Assembly (NCBI RefSeq): GCF_002028545.1
Contig: NZ_MWPQ01000039.1
Span: 62,001-126,000, forward strand
Length of the DNA: 64,000 nucleotides
Source of the DNA: Nitrobacter vulgaris
GTDB lineage: Bacteria > Pseudomonadota > Alphaproteobacteria > Rhizobiales > Xanthobacteraceae
Reading direction: 5' to 3'
Shown here: in pieces, positions 52,878-60,860 of the stretch
How the letters are laid out: every line of letters begins with the position of its first letter
How positions within the stretch are numbered: position 1 is the first letter of the stretch
The notes under the pieces: generated by a model
The model's database searches: none
What the model was told of the DNA's origin: nothing
Seen by the model: the letters and a program-made list of their open reading frames with translations, nothing else
Position numbers and translations under genes: made by a program

Positions 52878-54614
52878 TCTGCGTACATATCTGCGAACTT
52901 CGGGCAGCACATTGCCGCCCGAGCCTTGGGTAGAACTCACGACGGCTTTGCGAAGATCGTCGATATGCCCTTCAATCCGGATTTCATCGGTTCCAACCTC
53001 GATACGCTCCAAAACCGTAGAGAGGTAGATTTTGGTGCGAGCTGGACTCTCGCGTTCCAAGAGCCCGATCATGAGCGTTCTGAAATGGGCAATGGCTTCC
53101 TCGGTAACCTCGTCAGTTCTACCAATCGCCGCCGTTGCCTCTGTCAGACGTGTCCGCGCCATGCCAAGTTCGTCGGCAGCGCGATGTAGATTGCGTTGGA
53201 AGAGCGGATCACTCTCCAAGGATGGCGCTAAACGAATGCTTGCCAAAAGACCTTCGATTGAAGCTTCTGCCACCGATACCCGCGATTGTAAGGCTGGAAG
53301 ATCCTGCATGGCCGAAGATGCCCGCTGCTGCCTCCGTCGCTGCAGTCCCAAGATCAATTCGCTCAAATGGCCTTGATCCAGTACTCTAGAACGAACCGCC
53401 GTCAGAACTGCCTCATCAAGCACCTTCTCCGGAATTCTCGGACCGCTGCAAACCATCTTGCCTCGATTGGCGGCGCTACAATAGTAGTATCGATACGCTC
53501 CACCTTTGCCTGTACGTAGCGTCATTGATGCACCACATTCGCTGCAGCGCGCGAGCCCGGACAGAAGCAGTGGGCTGCTCATCTGTTTGGCTTTTCCCGT
53601 CTTCGGGTCGCGACGTTGAAGGATGAGTTGAACGTCCTCGAACGTGCTCTTACTGACAATCGCGGGAACTCGCAGGAGTGCTGGTTCCAGCTCTTCGCGA
53701 AACTCGTTGATCGCCGGATCGACGCCCCAGTAATAGTCACCGAAATAAGCAGAATTGGTGAGGATACGGTGGATAGTCTGGTTTCCCCAGCGTGATCCGG
53801 CCCTTGTCGTGATACCGCGGGTATTTAGCCATTTAGCAATAGCCTTGATACCGAGAGGCGGACTGGTGCCATCGCCATGCAACGTAAGATCATAGATCCT
53901 CTCAATTACGGGCCTGCGATCTTCGTCGAACGTGACCACCTTGCGCTGGGAGTTGTTTGGAGCAGGAATCAATTTCAGTCCATCTGGTGGTTTGCCACCC
54001 GGCCACCAACCATTTTGTACCATTTGACGACGCGCATTGAGGGAGTCTTCGGCAGAACGGTGAGAATGGTATTCATCGAATAGCGTAGAGATTCGCTTTG
54101 CCACTAGGCCGCCGGCATTCTTTGCGAATGACTGAGACACCGAAAGAACTTCGATATCGTGGACGCGTAACAGTTTTTCCACGATGGCATAGTCGCTCGA
54201 TGATCTTGCAAAGCGAGACGTCGTCCAGATGAGGATCTTGTCGAACGGCCGTTCGAGCGCCTGAGCGTCTTCGACCATCATCCGGAATTGCGGCCGATTT
54301 GTCGTTTTTGCAGACTTCCCCGGCTCGACGTAAACCGCCACAACTTCCAAGCCTCGCTCTTCGCAGTAGCGTCGCAACTGAGCTTCCTGTTCTGGAATCG
54401 ATAGGTTGGATTCGACACTCCGCTTGCTTGAGACCCGCAGGTAAAGCACGACACGAATAGCACGGTCGCTACGACGTCCCTTAACCGCTGTATTGCCGTT
54501 TGCAAGAGCACGACGCGCACTCGTCGAACGCAGCTTTTTTGACGTTACTCGGCCCAAGCTGTCCATTGAGATTCGCACATGTGCCGGTCTATTCCGCGAT
54601 TTCGAACGTGCCAT
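52845..54614 (-). CDS. large serine recombinase (site-specific integrase)
   Basis: This recombinase is predicted to integrate and excise the island through a phosphoserine intermediate. The start at 54614 has GGAGGAG at ideal spacing and gives 589 residues. The N-terminal resolvase domain (IRVVLYLRVSSKRSVESNL, serine near residue 62; IWTTSRFARSSSDYAIVEK) is followed by the recombinase domain (WWPGGKPPDGLKLI, WGNQTIHRILTNSAYFGDYYW). A four-cysteine zinc ribbon (LARCSECGASMTLRTG, YYYCSAANRGKMVC) and a coiled-coil region come next. The final residues RSRRDSNPR and the stop lie inside tRNA-Ser, which serves as the attachment site. A 54-codon open frame sits 17 bases upstream. Confidence 0.93.
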   Translation of the reverse strand: MARSKSRNRPAHVRISMDSLGRVTSKKLRSTSARRALANGNTAVKGRRSDRAIRVVLYLRVSSKRSVESNLSIPEQEAQLRRYCEERGLEVVAVYVEPGKSAKTTNRPQFRMMVEDAQALERPFDKILIWTTSRFARSSSDYAIVEKLLRVHDIEVLSVSQSFAKNAGGLVAKRISTLFDEYHSHRSAEDSLNARRQMVQNGWWPGGKPPDGLKLIPAPNNSQRKVVTFDEDRRPVIERIYDLTLHGDGTSPPLGIKAIAKWLNTRGITTRAGSRWGNQTIHRILTNSAYFGDYYWGVDPAINEFREELEPALLRVPAIVSKSTFEDVQLILQRRDPKTGKAKQMSSPLLLSGLARCSECGASMTLRTGKGGAYRYYYCSAANRGKMVCSGPRIPEKVLDEAVLTAVRSRVLDQGHLSELILGLQRRRQQRASSAMQDLPALQSRVSVAEASIEGLLASIRLAPSLESDPLFQRNLHRAADELGMARTRLTEATAAIGRTDEVTEEAIAHFRTLMIGLLERESPARTKIYLSTVLERIEVGTDEIRIEGHIDDLRKAVVSSTQGSGGNVLPEVRRYVRRWRSRRDSNPR

Positions 54615-54631
54615 TCGACCGCTCCTCCAGC

Positions 54632-54796
54632 TCAAAATTTGGGCAAATCGTCGAACAGGCTTTCTAAGGCGTCCAGCTCGCCTAGGCTAACCACCAATTC
54701 CTCCGGCAGATTATTAGCTACATGGTAAAGCATGCTGTGGGATCTCTCGCGGTGCCTCAAAACGATGTCCCGTCGACGCGTCTCAGAATTAGCCAT
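54632..54796 (-). CDS. possible small protein next to the recombinase
   Basis: This is a 54-codon frame (MANSETRRRDIVLRHRERSH...ALESLFDDLPKF), read in the same direction and ending 17 bases before the recombinase start. The open frame continues upstream to 54961 but this part is arginine-rich and unconvincing. It could be a small DNA-binding or excision partner, but there is no recognised motif. Confidence 0.35.
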   Translation of the reverse strand: MANSETRRRDIVLRHRERSHSMLYHVANNLPEELVVSLGELDALESLFDDLPKF

Positions 54797-55244
54797 CGGG
54801 CGCCGAGCCGCGTCACGTCCCCGCAAGCGTCGTTTCGTTTGAGGTCGCCGTCGCCGATACACTTGGTCCCGACAGCCACTTGTTACAGACGGGATTTGGT
54901 CCCTGTTCATCACAGCTACCTCCACACGCACGTCAGATGCCGGTCGGTTCGCTTGTATCAAAGCCGTTCAAGCAGTCAGCCTGTCCACCATCATCTGAGT
55001 ATTCTCGGTTCGAGCTGTCAACTCATTGAGCAAACAAGCGCGCCAGCCCGAGCGAATAAACGACAGAACGACGTTTGATCTTTAATTTTTTTTGCGATCC
55101 GTTCGCGAGATCTTCTCGCTAAGGACTCGATCGGGAACACAAAAGGAAAACTCGAAGAACACAGACAGGCATAATCCCGCCAACGAATCCTTCAATTGGC
55201 AGCCCGGCGCGTGACTAGCGATCACATAAAAATGAGTGTGAAGC
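54797..55244. other. island intergenic region, no gene seen
   Basis: These 448 bases hold only weak open frames, one short inverted repeat (GCGAGATCTTCTCGC, 55105-55119) and an A/T tract. The right part should contain the 3' end signals of the nuclease-like gene. Confidence 0.4.
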
Positions 55245-56174
55245 TCAGGACCCGCTGCGGAAACGTGCGAATCCTACCCGGACATTTGTTGACAATGACG
55301 GCATGCGGCTTTGATGACTGCGACTCCGCGCGGTGGAAATTCCAGTACTTCCCGCATCGAGCAGCGCATCCTCCGCCTCGTCGCGGCTAAAGTCGACGCT
55401 CGACATCGACTGCCGTGAGACAGGCTTCGCGGTGCCGATTACCTTGCGGCACTGGGATTCGAGTTCCTGCTGCACACGCGCGGCAAACATATCCCGAAGG
55501 CGCGTCATCGCGTCGCCGGCTTCGTCGACCTCGAGAAGATCGCCAATTTCGGAAAGCTTGAAGACGCCCTTCTCATGATCGCTGGAGATATCCGCGCCAT
55601 CGATTATGGCGGTGCCGACTTCGACGAGGATCGGACCTTGCCGCTCGCTCAACCAACTCGAGGCGATCGCCGCTACCGCCAACATCCGGAAGCGAAGGTC
55701 TTCCAACTTGCTCTCGGCATAGGATCCGAGCGAGCGCTTCACGTCGATGATGAGTCCCGCGTGCCGTGCGCGGTTCGCGATGAACAGATCGGGCGTGTAG
55801 GTTCTGTTTGCGTGCACCTCGGACGGCAGCCGGATGCCCTGGATTTCGCGCCACTCGTTCTTTTTGAGAAGTTGGATTGCAGCGGGAACGATTGGCATCG
55901 GTCGGTCCGGCGGCAAGATCACAAGATCAGGATTACATTTGGCGATCGCCGCAATGCCCCACTCGAGGAGCTTTCCCTCGTGAAATGCTACGGATCGGGC
56001 GACAGACGCAAGTTCAGAATACTTTCCAAAGATGCGGTCGGGGTTCGGTTCATACGCGACAATTGCTTGAATCGCTTTATCGACCATGGATTTGAATTCA
56101 GGCTCCAGATCGGAAATCGAAGCGCGGCAGGAATAAGCGCGCCTGACGGCCACGCTCGATAAGCGAGTTTTCAT
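55245..56174 (-). CDS. predicted PD-(D/E)XK nuclease-like protein
   Basis: This is a 309-residue soluble protein. A PD-(D/E)XK pattern is visible: an acidic residue in AFHEGKLLEWG (Glu66), then TYTPDLFIA (Pro128-Asp129) and GLIIDVKRSLG (Asp144, Lys146), followed by a helix. This spacing is that of restriction-endonuclease-like folds. The C-terminal 70 residues are Ser/Arg-rich and probably disordered. It is read in the same direction as the AAA+ protease gene with a 162-base gap. The nuclease assignment rests only on this motif, and no target is known. Confidence 0.7.
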   Translation of the reverse strand: MKTRLSSVAVRRAYSCRASISDLEPEFKSMVDKAIQAIVAYEPNPDRIFGKYSELASVARSVAFHEGKLLEWGIAAIAKCNPDLVILPPDRPMPIVPAAIQLLKKNEWREIQGIRLPSEVHANRTYTPDLFIANRARHAGLIIDVKRSLGSYAESKLEDLRFRMLAVAAIASSWLSERQGPILVEVGTAIIDGADISSDHEKGVFKLSEIGDLLEVDEAGDAMTRLRDMFAARVQQELESQCRKVIGTAKPVSRQSMSSVDFSRDEAEDALLDAGSTGISTARSRSHQSRMPSLSTNVRVGFARFRSGS

Positions 56175-56336
56175 GGGACACTCTTTCTTCAGGGTCGATC
56201 GGACAACACGAACACCACTTGAACCGGGCGGCCGGCGCGTGATGCATTCAAGAAAAAGATGAACCTTGGATCGGTACGTTGTTTAGAATTTTTTTAACCG
56301 CTACTGACTTCGTTCGATGGAGTCTGGAGCCGCCGT

Positions 56337-58445
56337 TCAATCAGACTCGCCAAGATTATGATGCTGGAGAACTTCGACGATTGCCGCCCGTTCAAGATAG
56401 CCGTTGTTTCTGAGGGCTGATGCAATCTCGAGAATGGCTGGGCAATGCAGTTGGACGATGGTTTCAGCATAGAGATGGCATCGATCGAGTCGTTGTCTGA
56501 TCGCCGCCAACGTCGTCTGGTTATGGAGCATTGCCTCCCTCGAGGCGTCCGGCAACTGAACCAGGCCAGATTGACCGAGGCCAAAGCGAACCTCGATATC
56601 CAAAGCGATCTGGGTCGCTTTCATCAGGTCGGACGTGTCACCGAGGCCTGCGCCAATGGTGACTTCCTGCGCTCCCAGAAGGAGCTTTTCAGCCGCGCGG
56701 CCCGCAAGTAGCGTCGTCATGACGTGCTCAAGGCCGCGCAGCGTGAGATCGTTGCCCATATTCATCTGACCGCTGGTCAGGCCGCCCGTTTCCGTGAGCC
56801 ACACCATCTTGGGTTCGTAACATCGCAGTGCGGCGCCGACGACGATATGTCCCGCCTCGTGGATGCTGACGACATTCCGGAGATCGTGCGGAAGCCCGAC
56901 CTGCTGCCCTCTGATCTCTTGGAGGATGTCATGGCTGGTGAATGCACGGTTGCCGCGCCGGGCATTTGATCGGGCGCGTCGGACCCAGGCTTCGACGTCG
57001 GCCCCGGTGCCACCACGTGCGGCCAGAGCAAGTGGCATCAGGTCGGCCTCCGGAAGATCGTTCTTGAGATAGAACCGAATGATTTCACACAGATCATCGG
57101 TCCCGGGCCGTTCGATACTGATCGTCCGGTCAAGGCGCCCGGCACGACGGATGGCGGGGTCGATTCGGTCCGCATGATTGGTCGCGCCGATGACAACGAC
57201 GCCCGGGCGGTCGTCGATCCCGGCCAGAAGCTCGAGAAGAAGATTGACGATCTGCGACCAGTATTCGACGTACTCGCCGCGCAATCGGGCGCGGTCAGAG
57301 ATTCCGTCCAGTTCATCGATGAACAGGATTGATGGCGTCAGTCTGCGGGCTTGTACGAAAGCGGTCCGCATGGCTTGAAGCGTGCCTGACAGATAGCTGG
57401 CGGCATTCCAGTCAGCCACCGACGTGGCGACGATCGGCACCCCGGCGCTGCGAGCCAGCGCCTTCGCGTATTGTGTTTTGCCGACGCCAGGTGGGCCATC
57501 CAGCAACAGGCCCTTGTCAATGGCTGCCCAGTCCAGATGACCGCGCTTGTAGGCGGCGAGATCTGCCGCCAGGTTCAGGCCCCAGTCTTTGGCCGCGCCG
57601 TATCCGGCAAGCTCCTCGAGCCGTGGACCGCTGTCGTCAAAGATATCCTTATTGCGGATGATCTCGTCCAGCCGCTTCAGGCACTCATCGGGCGTCTGGC
57701 GCTTTCTCACGGCCAGTTGCAGGTCGCCGACATCGGCGGCGCGGACCAGCTCCGGATCGATAGCGCCGCAGGGTGCATGACCGGTGACGGCCTCGATCAC
57801 GAGTGCGATGGCGCGTTCGTCGATCTCGCCGAGGACCAGATGATGCTCTGCCGTCCGCATCAGATCGCGCGGCAAATGGCGCCGTGGTTCCGGAGCGATG
57901 CCAATGATGGGGCTCTGTGCATGGAGGGCGGATGCGACGGTGTCGTTGCCCTTCTCTGGCTTGTCCCCGTTTTCGGTCCCGTCACGCACGAACGCCAACG
58001 CTGTTCGTTGCTGGCGGCTCGAACCATACTGTCTGCCTTGCAGGACCTGGATATCGGAGCCGAACGCGCATTCGTGCAGCACTTCGGCAACGAGGGCGAC
58101 CAGCTCTGCGTCATGGGTGGCGATCGTGATCACTGGATTGCCGCGACGCAATTCCTTGATGAGCCCGGGCACCGTCTCGATGGCGCGGGCCGTGAGGATC
58201 GCGACGGCGGCAATGTCCGGCCGGATGGAGGTCTGATTGTCCGGATCGGCGCTGCCGGAAAGATCATCGAGCAGCTGCTCGATCGGATCAGTGGGATCGC
58301 CACTCCGGAGCAGAGGCTTGGCCTCGGCGCCTGCTGCGCGAGCTAAAATGTCGAGGAAGGCGCGCGCCAGTAAATCTGACGACGTTTTGGTGGCGGGGCT
58401 TAAAGCAGTCGCGGCGACGCGGTCGTCGGTTTCCATCACGGACAT
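56337..58445 (-). CDS. soluble AAA+ ATPase with M41 metalloprotease domain (FtsH-like)
   Basis: The product from 58445 is 702 residues and has an unusual layout. An N-terminal region of about 280 residues has no recognised domain and no membrane helix. An AAA+ module follows with Walker [16 protein letters not shown] (residues 317-331), Walker B ILFIDELDG (374-382), sensor GATNH and Arg finger in RRAGRLDRT. Then comes an M41-type peptidase with HEAGH (529-533) and a later Asp in GLGDTSDLMKAT (near 606), which completes the zinc site. True FtsH is anchored by two N-terminal helices, which are absent here, so this is a cytoplasmic relative. The start is one of several in-frame Met codons. Confidence 0.85.
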   Translation of the reverse strand: MSVMETDDRVAATALSPATKTSSDLLARAFLDILARAAGAEAKPLLRSGDPTDPIEQLLDDLSGSADPDNQTSIRPDIAAVAILTARAIETVPGLIKELRRGNPVITIATHDAELVALVAEVLHECAFGSDIQVLQGRQYGSSRQQRTALAFVRDGTENGDKPEKGNDTVASALHAQSPIIGIAPEPRRHLPRDLMRTAEHHLVLGEIDERAIALVIEAVTGHAPCGAIDPELVRAADVGDLQLAVRKRQTPDECLKRLDEIIRNKDIFDDSGPRLEELAGYGAAKDWGLNLAADLAAYKRGHLDWAAIDKGLLLDGPPGVGKTQYAKALARSAGVPIVATSVADWNAASYLSGTLQAMRTAFVQARRLTPSILFIDELDGISDRARLRGEYVEYWSQIVNLLLELLAGIDDRPGVVVIGATNHADRIDPAIRRAGRLDRTISIERPGTDDLCEIIRFYLKNDLPEADLMPLALAARGGTGADVEAWVRRARSNARRGNRAFTSHDILQEIRGQQVGLPHDLRNVVSIHEAGHIVVGAALRCYEPKMVWLTETGGLTSGQMNMGNDLTLRGLEHVMTTLLAGRAAEKLLLGAQEVTIGAGLGDTSDLMKATQIALDIEVRFGLGQSGLVQLPDASREAMLHNQTTLAAIRQRLDRCHLYAETIVQLHCPAILEIASALRNNGYLERAAIVEVLQHHNLGESD

Positions 58446-58494
58446 GAGGGTGCCTCGTTGTGAAAGGATGATGATGTCGGATTGGCGAGGGGGA

Positions 58495-58818
58495 TCAGTG
58501 GTGCCGATCGCCATGATGTGGCGGCCCGAGTCGATAGAACCGCGACCAGGTTCGTGCCCATCCACGTTCGGCGTCCAGAACCATGAGTTGACTGGTATGG
58601 ATGCGGGGCCGATCGCCGAGCAGCGGATGATCCGTTACCTCGCCAATCAGGCACGGGCTGAACAATGCCGCGGAAGACCAGTTCTCCAGCCAGGGTGCGT
58701 TGGCCAGGGAAGGATGGTTCGGCCAACCATGAACACGGATGTCATGGATGTCGTGCGACAGATCAACCAAGGCGTTTTGAAGGTCGATGATATTCCGAAA
58801 CGGCGTCTCGATTGTCAT
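58495..58818 (-). CDS. small conserved island protein (DUF6634-like)
   Basis: This is a 107-residue soluble protein. The start at 58818 (MTIETPFRNIIDLQNALVDL) has a strong GGAGG site 5 bases before it; the open frame extends 10 codons further. The C-terminal segment (VTDHPLLGDRPRIHTSQLMVLD, GWARTWSRFYRLG) resembles the DUF6634 family of rhizobial accessory regions, from memory. It lies 49 bases before the AAA+/M41 gene and 16 bases after the next upstream gene, so the three are one transcription unit. Confidence 0.7.
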   Translation of the reverse strand: MTIETPFRNIIDLQNALVDLSHDIHDIRVHGWPNHPSLANAPWLENWSSAALFSPCLIGEVTDHPLLGDRPRIHTSQLMVLDAERGWARTWSRFYRLGPPHHGDRHH

Positions 58819-58834
58819 TGCATCCTCCTGACGA

Positions 58835-59287
58835 TCAGAAATCGGCAATCAGCCAGAGATCGCTGAGCAGGCGGCACTGCGGGTCGATTTTTGACCGCCG
58901 TCGCAACGCCGAGGAAATGAGAATTCCGGATGTGACGTCGCCGTCTATCGCGAAAGCAAGCATGGCCGAGAGGACGAGATCGATTTCAGCGTGATCGATC
59001 TTCCGCTTCTTGAGTCGATCCACGGTAATCTTGATCGCGGCGGGCACTTCACCCGTGGCTACGTCAGGCCAGTAAGGCTCCCCGTCGATCCTCGTTCCTA
59101 TCAGGGCCCATCGAAGGGTGGCGGAGTCCCTTTTTCTGAACTCGCCGGGGATTTTGGTCCTCCACCACGTCAATGGGGAAGCCGGGTCATTATCGTCGTT
59201 GGCCAGCGCAGGAACCGGTATCCTTGCGTTCGGGGATAATCCAGAAGATTCACTGATCTCGAAGGCACGACTGATCGCTACGCGCAT
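58835..59287 (-). CDS. uncharacterised protein, first gene of the AAA+/M41 cassette
   Basis: This is a 150-residue soluble product preceded by a very strong ribosome site (GGGAGGG). It opens MRVAISRAFEISESSGLSPN and ends with a hydrophobic-aromatic segment (QCRLLSDLWLIADF). No domain is recognised. It is the first gene of a minus-strand series with the DUF6634-like gene and the AAA+/M41 protease, with only 16 bases to the next. Confidence 0.65.
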   Translation of the reverse strand: MRVAISRAFEISESSGLSPNARIPVPALANDDNDPASPLTWWRTKIPGEFRKRDSATLRWALIGTRIDGEPYWPDVATGEVPAAIKITVDRLKKRKIDHAEIDLVLSAMLAFAIDGDVTSGILISSALRRRSKIDPQCRLLSDLWLIADF

Positions 59288-59408
59288 GCGTTACCCTCCC
59301 AAAAAAAAGGATCAAAGCGACGGGTCTTGGACGTACTGGTGCAGGACTTGCTGTCGCGAATCCTGCCGCGCGGGCGGGCTGCAAGCGCCGCCGCGGTTCT
59401 TCAGGGAT

Positions 59409-59744
59409 TCATTTCAACGAAGCTTGGCGTTTGATGGCGGTTGAAATTTCGCTGCGCAATCTGGCGAACCAGTCATCAAACTTGAGACAAGTTGTACCAT
59501 GTTGGCCTGCACCTTTCCGGAGGGCATCCGGAGAAACCCGACGCATGGTTAATATCGCCTGGCAAAGGCTGTAGAACGCAACGTAATGTGGATCATGTCC
59601 ATCGAGATGCGCAACGGAACCTATCGCAGTGGAGTCCAAGCCAAAAAATATTCGGTTTTTACAACCCGCCTCCGGCACGAGAGCCCATGCATTGCACGCT
59701 GCTCCGATCAGAGAACATTCATCACCCGATGACCGACGGGTCAT
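59409..59744 (-). CDS. possible small protein between the two cassettes
   Basis: This is an open frame of 111 codons with plausible codon use in its 3' half (HYVAFYSLCQAILTMRRVSPDAL, KFDDWFARLRSEIS), but the ATG has no ribosome site and the first 40 residues look non-coding. A shorter product starting internally is possible. The gap 59745-59963 holds no clear gene. Confidence 0.3.
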   Translation of the reverse strand: MTRRSSGDECSLIGAACNAWALVPEAGCKNRIFFGLDSTAIGSVAHLDGHDPHYVAFYSLCQAILTMRRVSPDALRKGAGQHGTTCLKFDDWFARLRSEISTAIKRQASLK

Positions 59745-59963
59745 GGTCAGCGAACGACGCCCTCGCTTGGGTTGTTTGGCGGGGGCTTTCAGCCCCTCAC
59801 GCCGCCAGGTCCGTTCAACCCCGTTTCTTATTTATCGTCCAGCCGGAGCCGGCCCAATCACGTCTCGTCCATGATTTCGTCGCCGAGACGTGGAGCTGCT
59901 TTTCTGACGTAGACATACTGACCGGCTAAGCCAGTTCCATCCCATTCGTCTTTCGCAAATAGT

Positions 59964-60860
59964 TTAAATCCGATCTGAAAAGCGATCATGTGCATCGATC
60001 CGCCGGAGCACAGGGTCGATCGCACGCTGATAGATCTCCGTTCTTAAGAAACGTAGCTCGGTCTCACGTTGAGCCTCAGAAACGTCGATGTACCAAGCAC
60101 GAGGCTGAGGTCCAGGATCGCCGTTCCAGCGATACCCTCGAGCCTTGAGGACATCTTTCAATTCGTATGGGGAGTTCTCCGCCCAGATTCGCCATGTCAC
60201 GGCTCGGGCACCATCCAGGAGGCGACTGAGGCCCGTGACTCCGGATTTGGGCAGTCGAGTCGCCAGCAATTCGACGGTGGCGAGACAATCGTGCATCGCT
60301 CGGTGACGATCGTAGAAGAAGCCGGTCGCCTGGGCGAGATAGGCCAATTTCGTACCCTCAAACCCTTCCGCAGCCCAGTCGATCTGGTTGAGCGAACAAG
60401 CCCACGGCTTCGACGAAAACACATCGCTGAACCGTTCAAGGAAGCGGCGATCGAACGCCGCGTTATGAGCAATGATGAGTGATGCCGGCGCCGCGAATTT
60501 AGCGATCTCAGCCTGGTCGATGACTTGACCCGCCACCATCTCGTTCGTAATGCCAGTGATCGCGGTGATCTCAGGCGTAATCAGCTCGCTCGGCTGACGC
60601 AACCTTTGGAAACTTTCGCCCACGCTGAAGACGGTGCCATCCAGGCCGTAGCTGAACGGCGTCATGGCGAGTTCGATAATCTCTTCGCGCCGCGGATCGA
60701 GCCCTGTAGTTTCCACATCCACCACAAGGCCAAGTCTGACCGGCGTACCGGGAGGGGGAACGTTAGATGGGCGCGGCTTAAGGCGCCGGATGACGCGGTA
60801 ATCCCCCGTGGCCTCCAGCGTCTGCGCGATCAACTCCAGATGGTCAGAAGAAGTCATCAT
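59964..60860 (-). CDS. DEDDh 3'-5' exonuclease (DnaQ-like)
   Basis: This is a 298-residue protein with an exonuclease domain at residues about 40-200. Motif I is LGLVVDVETTGLDPRREEII (Asp48, Glu50), motif II ASLIIAHNAAFDRRFLERF (Asp137), and motif III FYDRHRAMHDCLATVELLA (His186, Asp191). This is the full DEDDh set. A C-terminal region of about 100 residues has no known domain. The start codons (ATGATGA) overlap the HerA stop, so it is translated with HerA. The likely activity is trimming of single-stranded DNA or RNA; its place in a SIR2-HerA defence unit is inferred from the coupling. Confidence 0.85.
   Translation of the reverse strand: MMTSSDHLELIAQTLEATGDYRVIRRLKPRPSNVPPPGTPVRLGLVVDVETTGLDPRREEIIELAMTPFSYGLDGTVFSVGESFQRLRQPSELITPEITAITGITNEMVAGQVIDQAEIAKFAAPASLIIAHNAAFDRRFLERFSDVFSSKPWACSLNQIDWAAEGFEGTKLAYLAQATGFFYDRHRAMHDCLATVELLATRLPKSGVTGLSRLLDGARAVTWRIWAENSPYELKDVLKARGYRWNGDPGPQPRAWYIDVSEAQRETELRFLRTEIYQRAIDPVLRRIDAHDRFSDRI

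Noticed and set aside
55105-55119. GCGAGA-TCT-TCTCGC hairpin next to a T/A tract as a terminator
   Set aside because: On either strand the T tract lies on the wrong side of the hairpin for a rho-independent terminator.
59492-59929. 145-codon plus-strand frame between the island cassettes
   Set aside because: No ribosome site or domain, and it is antisense to another weak frame; neither is well supported.
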